Origin: Actinoplanes derwentensis
Lineage (GTDB): Bacteria > Actinomycetota > Actinomycetes > Mycobacteriales > Micromonosporaceae
Assembly (NCBI RefSeq): GCF_900104725.1
Contig: NZ_LT629758.1
Coordinates: 5,284,501 to 5,348,500 of the forward strand
Reading direction: 5' to 3'
Length of the DNA: 64,000 nt
Below the pieces are notes generated by a model that searched no databases, was not told the DNA's origin, and saw only the letters and a list, made by a program, of their open reading frames with translations. Position 1 is the stretch's first letter. Every line of letters begins with the position of its first letter. Both the position numbers and the translations under genes were made by a program. This document shows, piece after piece, positions 8,328-16,657 of the stretch.

Positions 8328-9917
8328 TTACTCGGTCAGGAATTCACTGGTGGCCAGGAACTGCGTCCGCTCCCGGATCAGCGTGGTCAGGTTCTCCGCG
8401 TCGGTCGCGGTGGTCTCCGCGTTCGAGCCGTCGACGGTACCGATCACCTTCGTGATCTCGGTGATCCGGTTGAGAGCGGCGGCGTTGCCGTAGATCTTGT
8501 TGTACAACGCCTTGTACTGCTGCTGGTAGACGTCCTGGTAGGCGCTACTGGCCAGGAAACGCTCCTTGAGCTTGTGACCGCTCATGAAACCGCCCCGGCC
8601 ACCACCGCCCTGCGGCGCCTCCATCCCCTCCGGCGGCTGGAAATCGCCGCCACCCTGCTGGCCGCCGCCGCGCATTCCGCCGCCGCCCATGCTCACCGAC
8701 TGGGTCGGATCCTGAGTGGCGGAACCGGACAGGGTCAGGTTGTAGTCCCAGCCGACCACCGAGAACTTCTTGGTCGTCAGGTCGTACCAGAGGTAGTAGT
8801 TCTTGCCCGGCCCGGCCATGTCGTCGAAGTTGACCAGCAGGTTCTGGGTGGCCACGTACCGCGCGAACGACTCGACGTCGACGTGATCGCCCAGGTGCTC
8901 GGCGAACTCGGTGTCGGTGGCCGTGTTCACCCATCTGATCAGGTCGATGACCGGCTGCAGATCCTGACTGCCCTTCTTGTTGATCTGCTTGAAGTCGTCG
9001 GCGTACTCGGTCTGGTCGTCGCCCTGGTCGGTGAACTGACTGGTCGACAGGCTCTTGTAGAGCACACCGTTGGCGCCGAGGTCGTCGGCGAAGTTCTCGT
9101 CCGGGTGTTCGACGATCAGCCGGGCGGTGGTGGGGCGGTCGTTGACGGTGAAGCTGGTGTAGGAGTACTTCTGGGCCGGTTCCCCAGCCGCGGCCAGCAC
9201 GTCGAGCGAGACGGCCTCGTTGAGTACCGTCGCGCCGCCGCCCATGCCGCCGACCCGGACCGAGACCTCCCGGTGGCCCTGGTAGCGGCGGCCTTCGACG
9301 AACTCGTCGAAGCGGATCAGCCAGGGCAGGTTCTCGGGTTCCTCGGTCTTGAGCTCGGTGCGCCCGCCACCGCCCATCATTCCCCCACCGGGGAATCCCC
9401 CTTGCTGACCTTGCGGGGCGCCCTGCTCGCCTTGCGGAGCGCCTTGCTGGCCACCCCCGGGGAAGCCCCCGCCCGGCATACCGCCGCCGCGCATTCCGGC
9501 GCCGCCGCTGCGCCCGGTCTGGCGGGACTCGCCGTTGCGGGTCAGGCTCTGCAGGGTGGAGTTGCCCTTGAGCCGGATCCCGACACTCGGAATGGTCGTC
9601 CCGTCCAGCGTCAGGTCGGCCTCCAGGTACTCCTTCTCGCCCTCGTCCCAGAACGAGTCCAGCAACTCCTGGTAGTTCTCGTCCCGGAAGGTGAGCTTGA
9701 TGCTGTGCGCCCGGGCCGCGTCGAACAGGTCGGTGGTGCCGGCGATGTCCACCGTCACCTTGTCACCGTTCTCGTCGCTGGCACTGGTGACCAGCGGTGC
9801 GACCCGCACCGTGCTGAACACCACCGCGAACGCGAGCAGCGTGGCCGCGCAGGTGGCGAGCAGCTTCCAGTAGTGCCGGACCCGGACCGGGATCCGGTGG
9901 ATCAACCGGCGCTTCAC
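8328..9917 (-). CDS. CotH kinase family protein with Gly-rich insertions (529 aa)
   Basis: Membrane-anchored (one helix at about residues 18-40) with an extracytoplasmic CotH domain. CotH proteins are atypical protein kinases first known from Bacillus spore coats. Family marks here are the GIRLKGNSTLQS region, PWLIRFDEF, TARLIVEHPDENF, LLVNFDDMAGPGKNYYLWYD and FSVVGWDYNLTLSG. Two Gly/Met/Gln-rich low-complexity inserts occur at about 135-185 and 405-446. It is the third gene of an operon after VTC and DUF4956; its GTG start overlaps the DUF4956 TAG by one base (TAGTG). The conserved neighbourhood suggests a role with surface polymer or polyphosphate metabolism, but the substrate is unknown. 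Confidence 0.88.
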   Translation of the reverse strand: MKRRLIHRIPVRVRHYWKLLATCAATLLAFAVVFSTVRVAPLVTSASDENGDKVTVDIAGTTDLFDAARAHSIKLTFRDENYQELLDSFWDEGEKEYLEADLTLDGTTIPSVGIRLKGNSTLQSLTRNGESRQTGRSGGAGMRGGGMPGGGFPGGGQQGAPQGEQGAPQGQQGGFPGGGMMGGGGRTELKTEEPENLPWLIRFDEFVEGRRYQGHREVSVRVGGMGGGATVLNEAVSLDVLAAAGEPAQKYSYTSFTVNDRPTTARLIVEHPDENFADDLGANGVLYKSLSTSQFTDQGDDQTEYADDFKQINKKGSQDLQPVIDLIRWVNTATDTEFAEHLGDHVDVESFARYVATQNLLVNFDDMAGPGKNYYLWYDLTTKKFSVVGWDYNLTLSGSATQDPTQSVSMGGGGMRGGGQQGGGDFQPPEGMEAPQGGGGRGGFMSGHKLKERFLASSAYQDVYQQQYKALYNKIYGNAAALNRITEITKVIGTVDGSNAETTATDAENLTTLIRERTQFLATSEFLTE

Positions 9918-10594
9918 TAGAGATCCGTCTGGTCGTACCCGGTCAGGACCGTGACCCGCTGCCCGCCGGTACGCTCACCGAGTCTGGCGATCAGCTCACT
10001 GGGTTCGGTGCCCTTCTTGAGCCGGACCGTGTACATCAGCTCGGTGAGGGCCCCACCGCGGATCGACTCGATGCTGACCAGTTCGAACTCACTGGTCAGA
10101 CTGACCAGCACGTCCTGGATGTGTTCGGTGTAGTTACCGTCCGGCGGGACCTGCACCTTGACCACCTGACGCTGCACGTTGGCGGCGAACCAGTTGAACC
10201 GGAACATCACCAGGATGATCAGGCTGATCGTGACGGCGGCGACGATGGCCAGGGTGTAGAAGCGGGTGCCGGCGGCCATGCCGACGCCCATCACCAGGAA
10301 GATGAACCCGACATCGCGGGTCTCCTTGATCGCGTTCCGGAACCGGACCACCGACAACGCGCCGACCAGAGCGAACGCCCGGGCGATGTTGGAACCCACC
10401 ACCAGCATGATCAGCGCGATCAGCATGCCGAGGATGACAAGCGTCTGCACGTACGACTGGGAGTACGACACGTTGCGGTGGGTGAACCGGTAGACCCAGG
10501 CGATGAACGCGCTGAGCACGAACGACAGCGACAGCGCGATGGCGATGTCACCGACACTGAACGTGCCGGACAGGTCCTGTACTTCGAAGGGCAT
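9917..10594 (-). CDS. DUF4956 domain-containing membrane protein (225 aa)
   Basis: Four predicted membrane helices in the first 130 residues (IAIALSLSFVLSAFIAWVY; a pair around TLVILGMLIALIMLVVGSN; VGFIFLVMGVGMAAG; LAIVAAVTISLIILVMF). A soluble C-terminal ferredoxin-like region follows, with VSIESIRGGALTELMY. Its conserved motif ALVGALSVVRFRNAIKETRD is typical of DUF4956. The family is almost always next to VTC-domain polymerases. It lies 5 bp after the VTC gene and abuts CotH. Biochemical role not known to me; coupling polymer synthesis to the membrane is an inference from context. Confidence 0.9.
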   Translation of the reverse strand: MPFEVQDLSGTFSVGDIAIALSLSFVLSAFIAWVYRFTHRNVSYSQSYVQTLVILGMLIALIMLVVGSNIARAFALVGALSVVRFRNAIKETRDVGFIFLVMGVGMAAGTRFYTLAIVAAVTISLIILVMFRFNWFAANVQRQVVKVQVPPDGNYTEHIQDVLVSLTSEFELVSIESIRGGALTELMYTVRLKKGTEPSELIARLGERTGGQRVTVLTGYDQTDL

Positions 10595-10599
10595 CTGGA

Positions 10600-11442
10600 T
10601 CAGACCTCGGCAGTCTCGTAATCAGGGATGTGGAAGAGCGAGCGCGGCGCCTTTCCGAAGGCCTCGACGCTCTGGCAGTACTTGGAGACCCGCACGACCG
10701 ACATGTTCAGGCGGGCGGCCAGATCGGTGAGCCAGTACGGCACCCGCTCGTTGGCCTTGAACTCGACCACCGACAACCGGGCCGGCACGATCAGCCGGTT
10801 CTCCGCGTCGGCGGCGAAGTCGAAGTCCCGGTCCCGGCCCCGGATCCGGTGGTCGAAGGTGACCCGCAGGCCCACGTCGGACTCCCGCCCGACGAACGCC
10901 TCCCGCTGGTAACCGGTCATCGCGACCGGCCGCAGGTCGAGCAGCGAGATCAACTCCAGGACCTCCTCGAGGAAGGCCTCCTGGGACGGGTCGTGGTCGA
11001 CCATCCGGCGGCCGTCACACAGCTCCCGGGCCAGGTGATACGGCAGCGCCACCCGCCGTTTCTGGGTGACCCGGTTGACCCGCTGCTTGATCTCGACGTG
11101 GACCTCGGTGTCGTCGCCGACGTTCGTACGGTCTCCGTAGTGCCGGACCCGCAGTTTGCGCCGGAACTTCAGCCCCTCGATCTTCTCCCAGTAGAACCGC
11201 AGGTCACGGGTGTCGTAGTAGGTACTCCACACCCCGTACCCGCCACCGGCTCCATAGCTGTCGGAGTCCATCCGGCCGACGATCTCGGCCCGCAGTTCCG
11301 GGATCTGATCGCTCGGCACCAGGTACTTGATCTCGTACCGGTTGAACGAGTGCAGCTTGCTGGGTGCGCGCAGGGAGTGCCCGGATCGGTCGTCGCTGAC
11401 GTGTTCGGGCGCCGCGGGTTCCCGTCGGAAAGGCAGTCTCAT
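10600..11442 (-). CDS. VTC-domain polyphosphate polymerase-like protein (280 aa)
   Basis: Tunnel-fold triphosphate metalloenzyme of the VTC type, which in yeast VTC4 makes polyphosphate from ATP. Seen here: NRYEIKYLVP near the N-terminus, YYDTRDLRFYWEKIEG, basic KFRRKLRVRHYG, EVHVEIKQRVNRVTQKRR, and the closing VVEFKANERVPYWLTDL and SKYCQSVE motifs. The alternating basic and acidic residues in beta strands are the family's tunnel residues. First gene of the VTC-DUF4956-CotH operon, divergent from the histidine kinase at 11609. No membrane segment, so it would rely on DUF4956 for anchoring. Confidence 0.9.
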   Translation of the reverse strand: MRLPFRREPAAPEHVSDDRSGHSLRAPSKLHSFNRYEIKYLVPSDQIPELRAEIVGRMDSDSYGAGGGYGVWSTYYDTRDLRFYWEKIEGLKFRRKLRVRHYGDRTNVGDDTEVHVEIKQRVNRVTQKRRVALPYHLARELCDGRRMVDHDPSQEAFLEEVLELISLLDLRPVAMTGYQREAFVGRESDVGLRVTFDHRIRGRDRDFDFAADAENRLIVPARLSVVEFKANERVPYWLTDLAARLNMSVVRVSKYCQSVEAFGKAPRSLFHIPDYETAEV

Positions 11443-11538
11443 GCCCCATATCTACGGTTACCAGAAACAAGGGAAGCTCGATGAATCCTGTGAATCACGT
11501 GAGAACGGCAGGTGAATAGCGGGTGGAACTACTTCAAC

Positions 11539-11560
11539 GGCGGTAGCGCTCACTACCGCC
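11539..11560. promoter_or_regulatory. Operator-like inverted repeat upstream of the two-component operon
   Basis: GGCGGTAG (11539-11546) and CTACCGCC (11553-11560) form a perfect 8-bp repeat with a 6-nt spacer. It lies in the divergent region between VTC and the histidine kinase gene. The same CTACCGC heptamer recurs in a palindrome upstream of the RND gene at 13524-13539. A site for the adjacent NarL-type regulator is an inference. Confidence 0.45.
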
Positions 11561-11608
11561 GATGAACGACGCCTGCCCGTGGACTCCGGCACTACCGTGG
11601 AACCCGTC

Positions 11609-12799
11609 ATGGACAGCGAGATCAACACCCTGCTCTGGCCCCTGCCCCGCGCCTGGGCCGCCCGGCATCCGACAGCCGTCGACGCGATGCTCTCGGCGGT
11701 GTTGTGCGCGTTCGCCGCGGCCGGCTACGTCCGATCCGGTGGCCTGCCCGGCGACCGGCCGCTGACCATCTTCGACTGGGCCGTCTCAGCGGTGGCGGCC
11801 GGGGCGGTGGCCGGCCGGCGGCGGTTCCCGCGCACCCTGCTGATCGTGGTGACCGCCGGACTGGCCACGCAGTACAGCATCACCCAGCACCGCAACCCGC
11901 TGCTGATCCTGGCCGGCGCCATCCTGTCGTACACGGTCGCCGCCGGCACCGACCGCCGCACCACCTGGATGCACATCGCCGGCAGCGGGTTCGCCCTCTA
12001 CCTCGCCGACGCGACCCGGCGGCAGGACCTGCTGACCCTGGACAGCCTGCCGATCCTCACCTTCCTCAGCATGGCCGCCGCGTTCGGCGACGCAACCCGC
12101 AGCCGCCGCGCCTACCTCGCCGAGGTCGAGGAACGGGCCCGCCGCGCCGAGCAGACCCGGGAGGAGGAGGCACAGCGCCGGGTCATCCAGGAACGGCTGC
12201 GCATCGCCCGCGAGCTGCATGACGTGGTCGCCCACCACATCGCGGTGATCAGCGTGCAGGCCGCCGCCGCCAGCCACCTCCTCGACCGCAGACCCGAGCA
12301 GGTCCGCCCGGCGCTGGACCTGATCCGGCACTCCGGCGACGACGTGCTCAAGGAGTTGTCGTCGATCGTCGGGGTGCTGCGCCAGTCCGACGACCCGGTG
12401 GTGACCACCGAACCCACCCCCGGCCTGTCCCGGCTGCCCGCCCTGCTGGAGACGGTCGCCGCCGCCGGTCTGCGGGTCGCGTTCGAGGAGACCGGCGAGC
12501 CACGGGAGCTGCCCGCCGTCACCGATCTGGCCGCCTACCGGATCGTGCAGGAAGCCCTGACCAACGCCCACAAACACGGCGCCGGGACCGCCGAACTCGA
12601 CCTCACCTGGTCCGGGCGCAGCCTGACCATCCAGGTGCTCAACGACGTCGCCCTGCACGGTGACACCACCGGCTCCGGCTACGGCCTGGTCGGGATGCGG
12701 GAACGGGCGGCCGCCGCCAACGGGATCCTGGAAGTGCACGAGACACCGGGCGGCCGGTTCACCGTGCACACCGCGCTACCTTATGAGGACAAAAAGTGA
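11609..12799 (+). CDS. NarL-type sensor histidine kinase (396 aa)
   Basis: Membrane sensor kinase of the HisKA_3 family. Four to five hydrophobic segments fill residues about 20-160 with only short loops, so the sensor is intramembrane. A short coiled coil (VEERARRAEQTREEEAQRR) leads to the phosphoacceptor box IARELHDVVAHHIAVIS, with the first histidine at residue 204. HATPase_c follows, with EALTNAHKHG as N-box and GSGYGLVGMRERA as G-box. ATG at 11609 is preferred over an in-frame GTG at 11579, which lacks an RBS. The stop overlaps the response regulator start (GTGA). The downstream RND gene suggests sensing of envelope stress or a toxic compound. Confidence 0.92.
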   Translation: MDSEINTLLWPLPRAWAARHPTAVDAMLSAVLCAFAAAGYVRSGGLPGDRPLTIFDWAVSAVAAGAVAGRRRFPRTLLIVVTAGLATQYSITQHRNPLLILAGAILSYTVAAGTDRRTTWMHIAGSGFALYLADATRRQDLLTLDSLPILTFLSMAAAFGDATRSRRAYLAEVEERARRAEQTREEEAQRRVIQERLRIARELHDVVAHHIAVISVQAAAASHLLDRRPEQVRPALDLIRHSGDDVLKELSSIVGVLRQSDDPVVTTEPTPGLSRLPALLETVAAAGLRVAFEETGEPRELPAVTDLAAYRIVQEALTNAHKHGAGTAELDLTWSGRSLTIQVLNDVALHGDTTGSGYGLVGMRERAAAANGILEVHETPGGRFTVHTALPYEDKK

Positions 12800-13464
12800 T
12801 TCGTGTGCTGCTCGCCGACGACCAGGTCCTGATCCGGGCCGGTTACCGGATGATCCTGGACTCCGAACCGGACATCGAGATCGTCGGCGAGGCCAGAGAC
12901 GGGCGCGAAGCCGTCGAACTGGCCCGCACCGCCCGCGCCGACGTGGTGCTGATGGACATCCGGATGCCCGGCCTGGACGGCATCGAGGCCACCCGCCGCA
13001 TCGCCGCCGACGACGACCTGGCCGGCGTGCGGATCCTGGTGCTCACCACGTTCGAGAACGACGACAACGTGATGCTCGCCGTCCGCGCCGGGGCCAGTGG
13101 TTTCCTCGGCAAGGGCGTCAGCGCCGACGAGCTGATCCACGCGGTCCGGGTGGTCGCCGCCGGAGACGCCCTGCTGTCCCCGAAAGCCACCCGCGGCCTG
13201 CTCGACCACCTGATCGGCCAGCCCGGCCCGGGACCCGCCGTCACCGCCACCGCCCTCGACGACCTCACCCACCGGGAACGGGAGGTGCTGGTCCTGGTCG
13301 CCAACGGCTACACCAACGAGGAGATCGGCGAACGCCTGTTCCTGTCCCCGTTGACAGCCAAGACCCACGTCAACCGGGCGATGACCAAACTGGGAGTACG
13401 AGACCGGGCACAGCTCGTGGTGGTCGCCTACCAGAGCGGGCTGGTGACCGTGCCCCGTGGCTAG
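12796..13464 (+). CDS. NarL/LuxR-type response regulator (222 aa)
   Basis: Receiver domain at 1-120 with acidic pair D8/D9, phosphoacceptor D54 in VVLMDIRMPG, and the switch threonine and lysine (LTTFEN; GFLGKGVSADEL). The C-terminal LuxR helix-turn-helix reads LTHREREVLVLVANGYTNEEIGERL and ends AKTHVNRAMTKLGVRDRAQLV. It overlaps the kinase gene by 4 bp and is its cognate partner. Likely DNA targets include its own operon and the RND transporter just downstream, both of which carry CTACCGC-containing palindromes. Confidence 0.95.
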   Translation: MIRVLLADDQVLIRAGYRMILDSEPDIEIVGEARDGREAVELARTARADVVLMDIRMPGLDGIEATRRIAADDDLAGVRILVLTTFENDDNVMLAVRAGASGFLGKGVSADELIHAVRVVAAGDALLSPKATRGLLDHLIGQPGPGPAVTATALDDLTHREREVLVLVANGYTNEEIGERLFLSPLTAKTHVNRAMTKLGVRDRAQLVVVAYQSGLVTVPRG

Positions 13465-13523
13465 GCACAGGCTGAGAGCGGGCTGAGAGCACACCCACAG
13501 CGGTGGTATTGCGGAACCACAGC

Positions 13524-13539
13524 TACCGCACATGCGGTA
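13524..13539. promoter_or_regulatory. Palindrome in the RND leader
   Basis: TACCGCA (13524-13530) and TGCGGTA (13533-13539) flank a 2-nt spacer. The site lies 60 bp downstream of the response regulator stop and includes an ATG at 13532. That makes this ATG less likely as the RND start and supports the GTG at 13598. It shares CTACCGC with the repeat at 11539-11560. Confidence 0.4.
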
Positions 13540-13597
13540 CCCGTTTCGTCTACCGCTGGACGACGATTCCCGCGCCGGAGAATTCCAGACTTCTCTC

Positions 13598-16500
13598 GTG
13601 TCGATATTCGCCCGTCTCAGCCTCGCCAACCGCAAACTGGTGGCCATCATCGCCGCCCTCGTCGTAGCGCTCGGCGCGTACTCGGCGATGTCCCTCAAAC
13701 AGCAACTGCTGCCCGACCTGTCGTTCCCCGCCGTGACCGTGGCCGCCTCCTACCCCGGCGCCGCCCCCGAGGTCGTCGAGCAGCAGGTCACCGTGCCGAT
13801 CGAGGACACGGTGCAGAACCTGACCGGGGTGGAGTCGATGACCTCCACCTCCCGGCAGGGCTCGACGCTGGTGATGCTGTCGTTCGCCTTCGGCACCGAC
13901 ATCGACGACGCGTCCGCCGAAGTCCAGCAGGCCCTCGCCAAAGCCCGCCTGCCCCAGGACGTCGACCCGCAGGTGATGACCGGCAGCACCGGCGACATGC
14001 CGACGATGACCCTGGCCGCCACCGGATCGACAGCGGCCGACCTCACCCGCCACGTGGTGCCCGCTCTGCAGGCCGTCGACGGCGTCAACGAGGTCTCCGT
14101 CTCCGGGGCCCGCGAGCAGATCGTCACGATCACCCCGTCGAACCCGGCGACCACCCAGGCCATCGCCGCCGCCCTGAGCACCCTCGGCGGCACCTCGTCG
14201 GCCGGATCGATCACCGCGGACGGCCGGGACCTGAGCCTCGCCGTCGGCGCCGCGGTCACCTCACTCGACCAGGTCAAAAACCTCTGGATCACCGCTGGTA
14301 CGAAACCCCAGCAGCTCAAGGACATCGCAACGGTCGAACTCACCGACGCCGACACCACCTCGATCACTCGCACCAACGGGGAACCCAGCCTCGGCGTCTC
14401 GCTCACCATGGACCACGGCGGCAGTTCCTCCGCGATCTCCACCGACGTCCGCGACCTGCTTCCCGGCCTGACGGAGCAGCTCGGTGCCGGAGCCGCCCTG
14501 ACCGTCGTCTCCGACAACGGCCCCGCTGTCAAGGAATCCGTCGACGGCCTCCTCGAAGAGGGCGCGCTCGGCCTGGTGATGGCCATCCTGATCATCGTGC
14601 TGTTCCTGCGGTCCGCCCGATCCACCCTGGTCACCGCGGTCTCGATCCCACTGTCCCTGCTGATCGCCCTGATCGCGCTCTGGACCCTGGACTACTCGCT
14701 CAACATCCTCACCCTGGGCGCCCTGACCATCGCGGTCGGCCGGGTGGTCGACGACTCGATCGTGGTCCTGGAGAACATCAAACGCCACCTCGGGTACGGC
14801 GAGGACCGCCGGCACGCCGTAATCACCGCCGTCCGTGAGGTCTCCTCAGCGGTCACCTCCTCCACCCTCACCACCGTCGCGGTGTTCCTGCCGATCGCGT
14901 TCGTCAGCGGCATGGTCGGCGAACTGTTCGGCTCCTTCTCGATCACCGTCACCGTCGCCATGCTCGCGTCTCTGCTGGTGTCGCTGACCGTCGTCCCGGC
15001 GCTCGCCTACTGGTTCCTCAAAGCCCCCGCGGACTCCGCCGGTGTCGACCCCCAGGAGTACCGGCAGCGTGTCGAGGACGAGGAACGGCAGGGCCGTCTC
15101 CAGCGGATCTACCTGCCGGTCATCGCGTTCTCGGTTCGCCGCCGCAAGACCGTCCTCGGCATCGCCGGCGCCCTGCTCCTGCTGACCGTCTTCATGGCCA
15201 CCGGCCTGAAGACCACTTTCATCGACGAGTCCGGTGAGAGCACGCTGAGCGTCAGCCAGACCCTGCCGCCCGGCACCGACCTGGCCACCACGGACAAGGC
15301 GGCCCAGCAGGTCGAGACCGCGATCGCCGGTCTGGACGGCATCGAGTCCTACCAGGTCACCATCGGCGCCAGCGGCGGATTCCTCGGCGGCGGAGGCGGT
15401 GGTAACAGCGTCTCCTACACGCTCAACCTGACCGAGGACGCCGACGCGGCCACCGTCACCGACGCCCTGGACACCGCGGTCAGCGGCCTCACCGGCGCCG
15501 GTGAGGTCACTGTCGGCAGCGGCGGAGGCGGCTTCGGCGGTACCGGCATCGAGGTGTCCGTCCGCGCCGACGACGACGCCACCCTCAAGACCGCCACCAC
15601 CCTGGTCGCCGACACCCTCGCCGGGGTCTCCGAGGTCACCGGCGTCACCAGCGACCTGTCCGAGAGCGCCCCGCAGATCAGCATCGTCGCCAAGGGCGAG
15701 GCCGCGGCCCGCTACGGTCTCACCGACCAGGCCATCGTGTCGGCACTGCGGCAGACCGTACAGGGCAGCACCGTCACCCGGGTCACCCTGGACGGCGCCG
15801 AACACGAGGTCGTCGTCTCCACCGGCGCCGACGCCCCCACCAGTCTCGCCGACGTCAAAGCCGTCAGACTGACCACCCCGGCCGGACCGGTACGCCTCGA
15901 CCGGGTCGCCACCGTCACCCAGATCGACGGCCCGGTCCAGCGCACCCGCATCGACGGCGACAGCACCAACACGGTCACCGCCACCCCGGTCGGCGACGAC
16001 ACCGGCGCCGCCAGCACGGCCGCTCAGACGGCCCTCGACAAGATCGAACTGCCGGCCGGTTCCTCGTACGAGATGGGTGGTGTGACCTCGCAGCAGAACG
16101 ACGCGTTCACCCAGCTCGGCCTGGCCATCGCCATCGCGATCGCCCTGGTCTTCCTGATCCTGGTCGCGGTGTTCCGCAGTATCCGGCAGACCCTGATCCT
16201 GCTGGTGTCGATCCCGTTCGCGTTCGTCGGCGCGATCGCCCTGCTGCTGCTCACCGACACCGCGATGGGCGTGGCCGCCCTGATCGGCATCCTGATGCTG
16301 ATCGGCATCGTGGTCACCAACGCGATCGTCCTGATGGACCTGATCAACCAGTACCGCGAACGCGGCATGACCGTCACCGAAGCAGTCGTCGAAGGCGGCC
16401 TGCGCCGGCTGCGGCCCATCCTGATGACTGCCCTGGCCACCATCTTCGCGCTGTTGCCGATGGCCCTGGGCATCACCGGCGCGGGCGGCTTCATCTCCCA

Positions 16501-16657
16501 GCCCCTGGCCGTCGTGGTGATCGGCGGCCTGCTCAGCAGCACCCTGCTGACCCTGGTCCTGATCCCGGTCCTCTACACGATGGTCGAGTCCCGCCGGGAC
16601 CGGCGCCCCACCCCAGCTCCGGTGGAGGCCGAACCCGAACTGGTCTCCGTCACCTGA
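13598..16657 (+). CDS. RND-superfamily (HAE1/AcrB-like) efflux permease (1019 aa)
   Basis: Proton-driven transporter with the duplicated RND layout: TM1 at the N-terminus (LVAIIAALVVALGAYSAM), first large extracytoplasmic domain opening QLLPDLSFPAVTVAASYPGA, six helices at about 325-490, TM7 (VLGIAGALLLLTVFMATG), second large domain, and five or six terminal helices. Charged residues VGRVVDDSIVVLENIKRH in TM4 match the proton-relay aspartates of the HAE1 family. Two Gly-rich loops (FLGGGGGGNS and GSGGGGFGGTG) interrupt the second ectodomain. No membrane-fusion or outer-membrane partner is nearby, as expected in a monoderm. GTG at 13598 gives the normal N-terminus; an ATG at 13532 would add 22 polar residues. 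Probably controlled by the preceding two-component system. Confidence 0.9.
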   Translation: MSIFARLSLANRKLVAIIAALVVALGAYSAMSLKQQLLPDLSFPAVTVAASYPGAAPEVVEQQVTVPIEDTVQNLTGVESMTSTSRQGSTLVMLSFAFGTDIDDASAEVQQALAKARLPQDVDPQVMTGSTGDMPTMTLAATGSTAADLTRHVVPALQAVDGVNEVSVSGAREQIVTITPSNPATTQAIAAALSTLGGTSSAGSITADGRDLSLAVGAAVTSLDQVKNLWITAGTKPQQLKDIATVELTDADTTSITRTNGEPSLGVSLTMDHGGSSSAISTDVRDLLPGLTEQLGAGAALTVVSDNGPAVKESVDGLLEEGALGLVMAILIIVLFLRSARSTLVTAVSIPLSLLIALIALWTLDYSLNILTLGALTIAVGRVVDDSIVVLENIKRHLGYGEDRRHAVITAVREVSSAVTSSTLTTVAVFLPIAFVSGMVGELFGSFSITVTVAMLASLLVSLTVVPALAYWFLKAPADSAGVDPQEYRQRVEDEERQGRLQRIYLPVIAFSVRRRKTVLGIAGALLLLTVFMATGLKTTFIDESGESTLSVSQTLPPGTDLATTDKAAQQVETAIAGLDGIESYQVTIGASGGFLGGGGGGNSVSYTLNLTEDADAATVTDALDTAVSGLTGAGEVTVGSGGGGFGGTGIEVSVRADDDATLKTATTLVADTLAGVSEVTGVTSDLSESAPQISIVAKGEAAARYGLTDQAIVSALRQTVQGSTVTRVTLDGAEHEVVVSTGADAPTSLADVKAVRLTTPAGPVRLDRVATVTQIDGPVQRTRIDGDSTNTVTATPVGDDTGAASTAAQTALDKIELPAGSSYEMGGVTSQQNDAFTQLGLAIAIAIALVFLILVAVFRSIRQTLILLVSIPFAFVGAIALLLLTDTAMGVAALIGILMLIGIVVTNAIVLMDLINQYRERGMTVTEAVVEGGLRRLRPILMTALATIFALLPMALGITGAGGFISQPLAVVVIGGLLSSTLLTLVLIPVLYTMVESRRDRRPTPAPVEAEPELVSVT

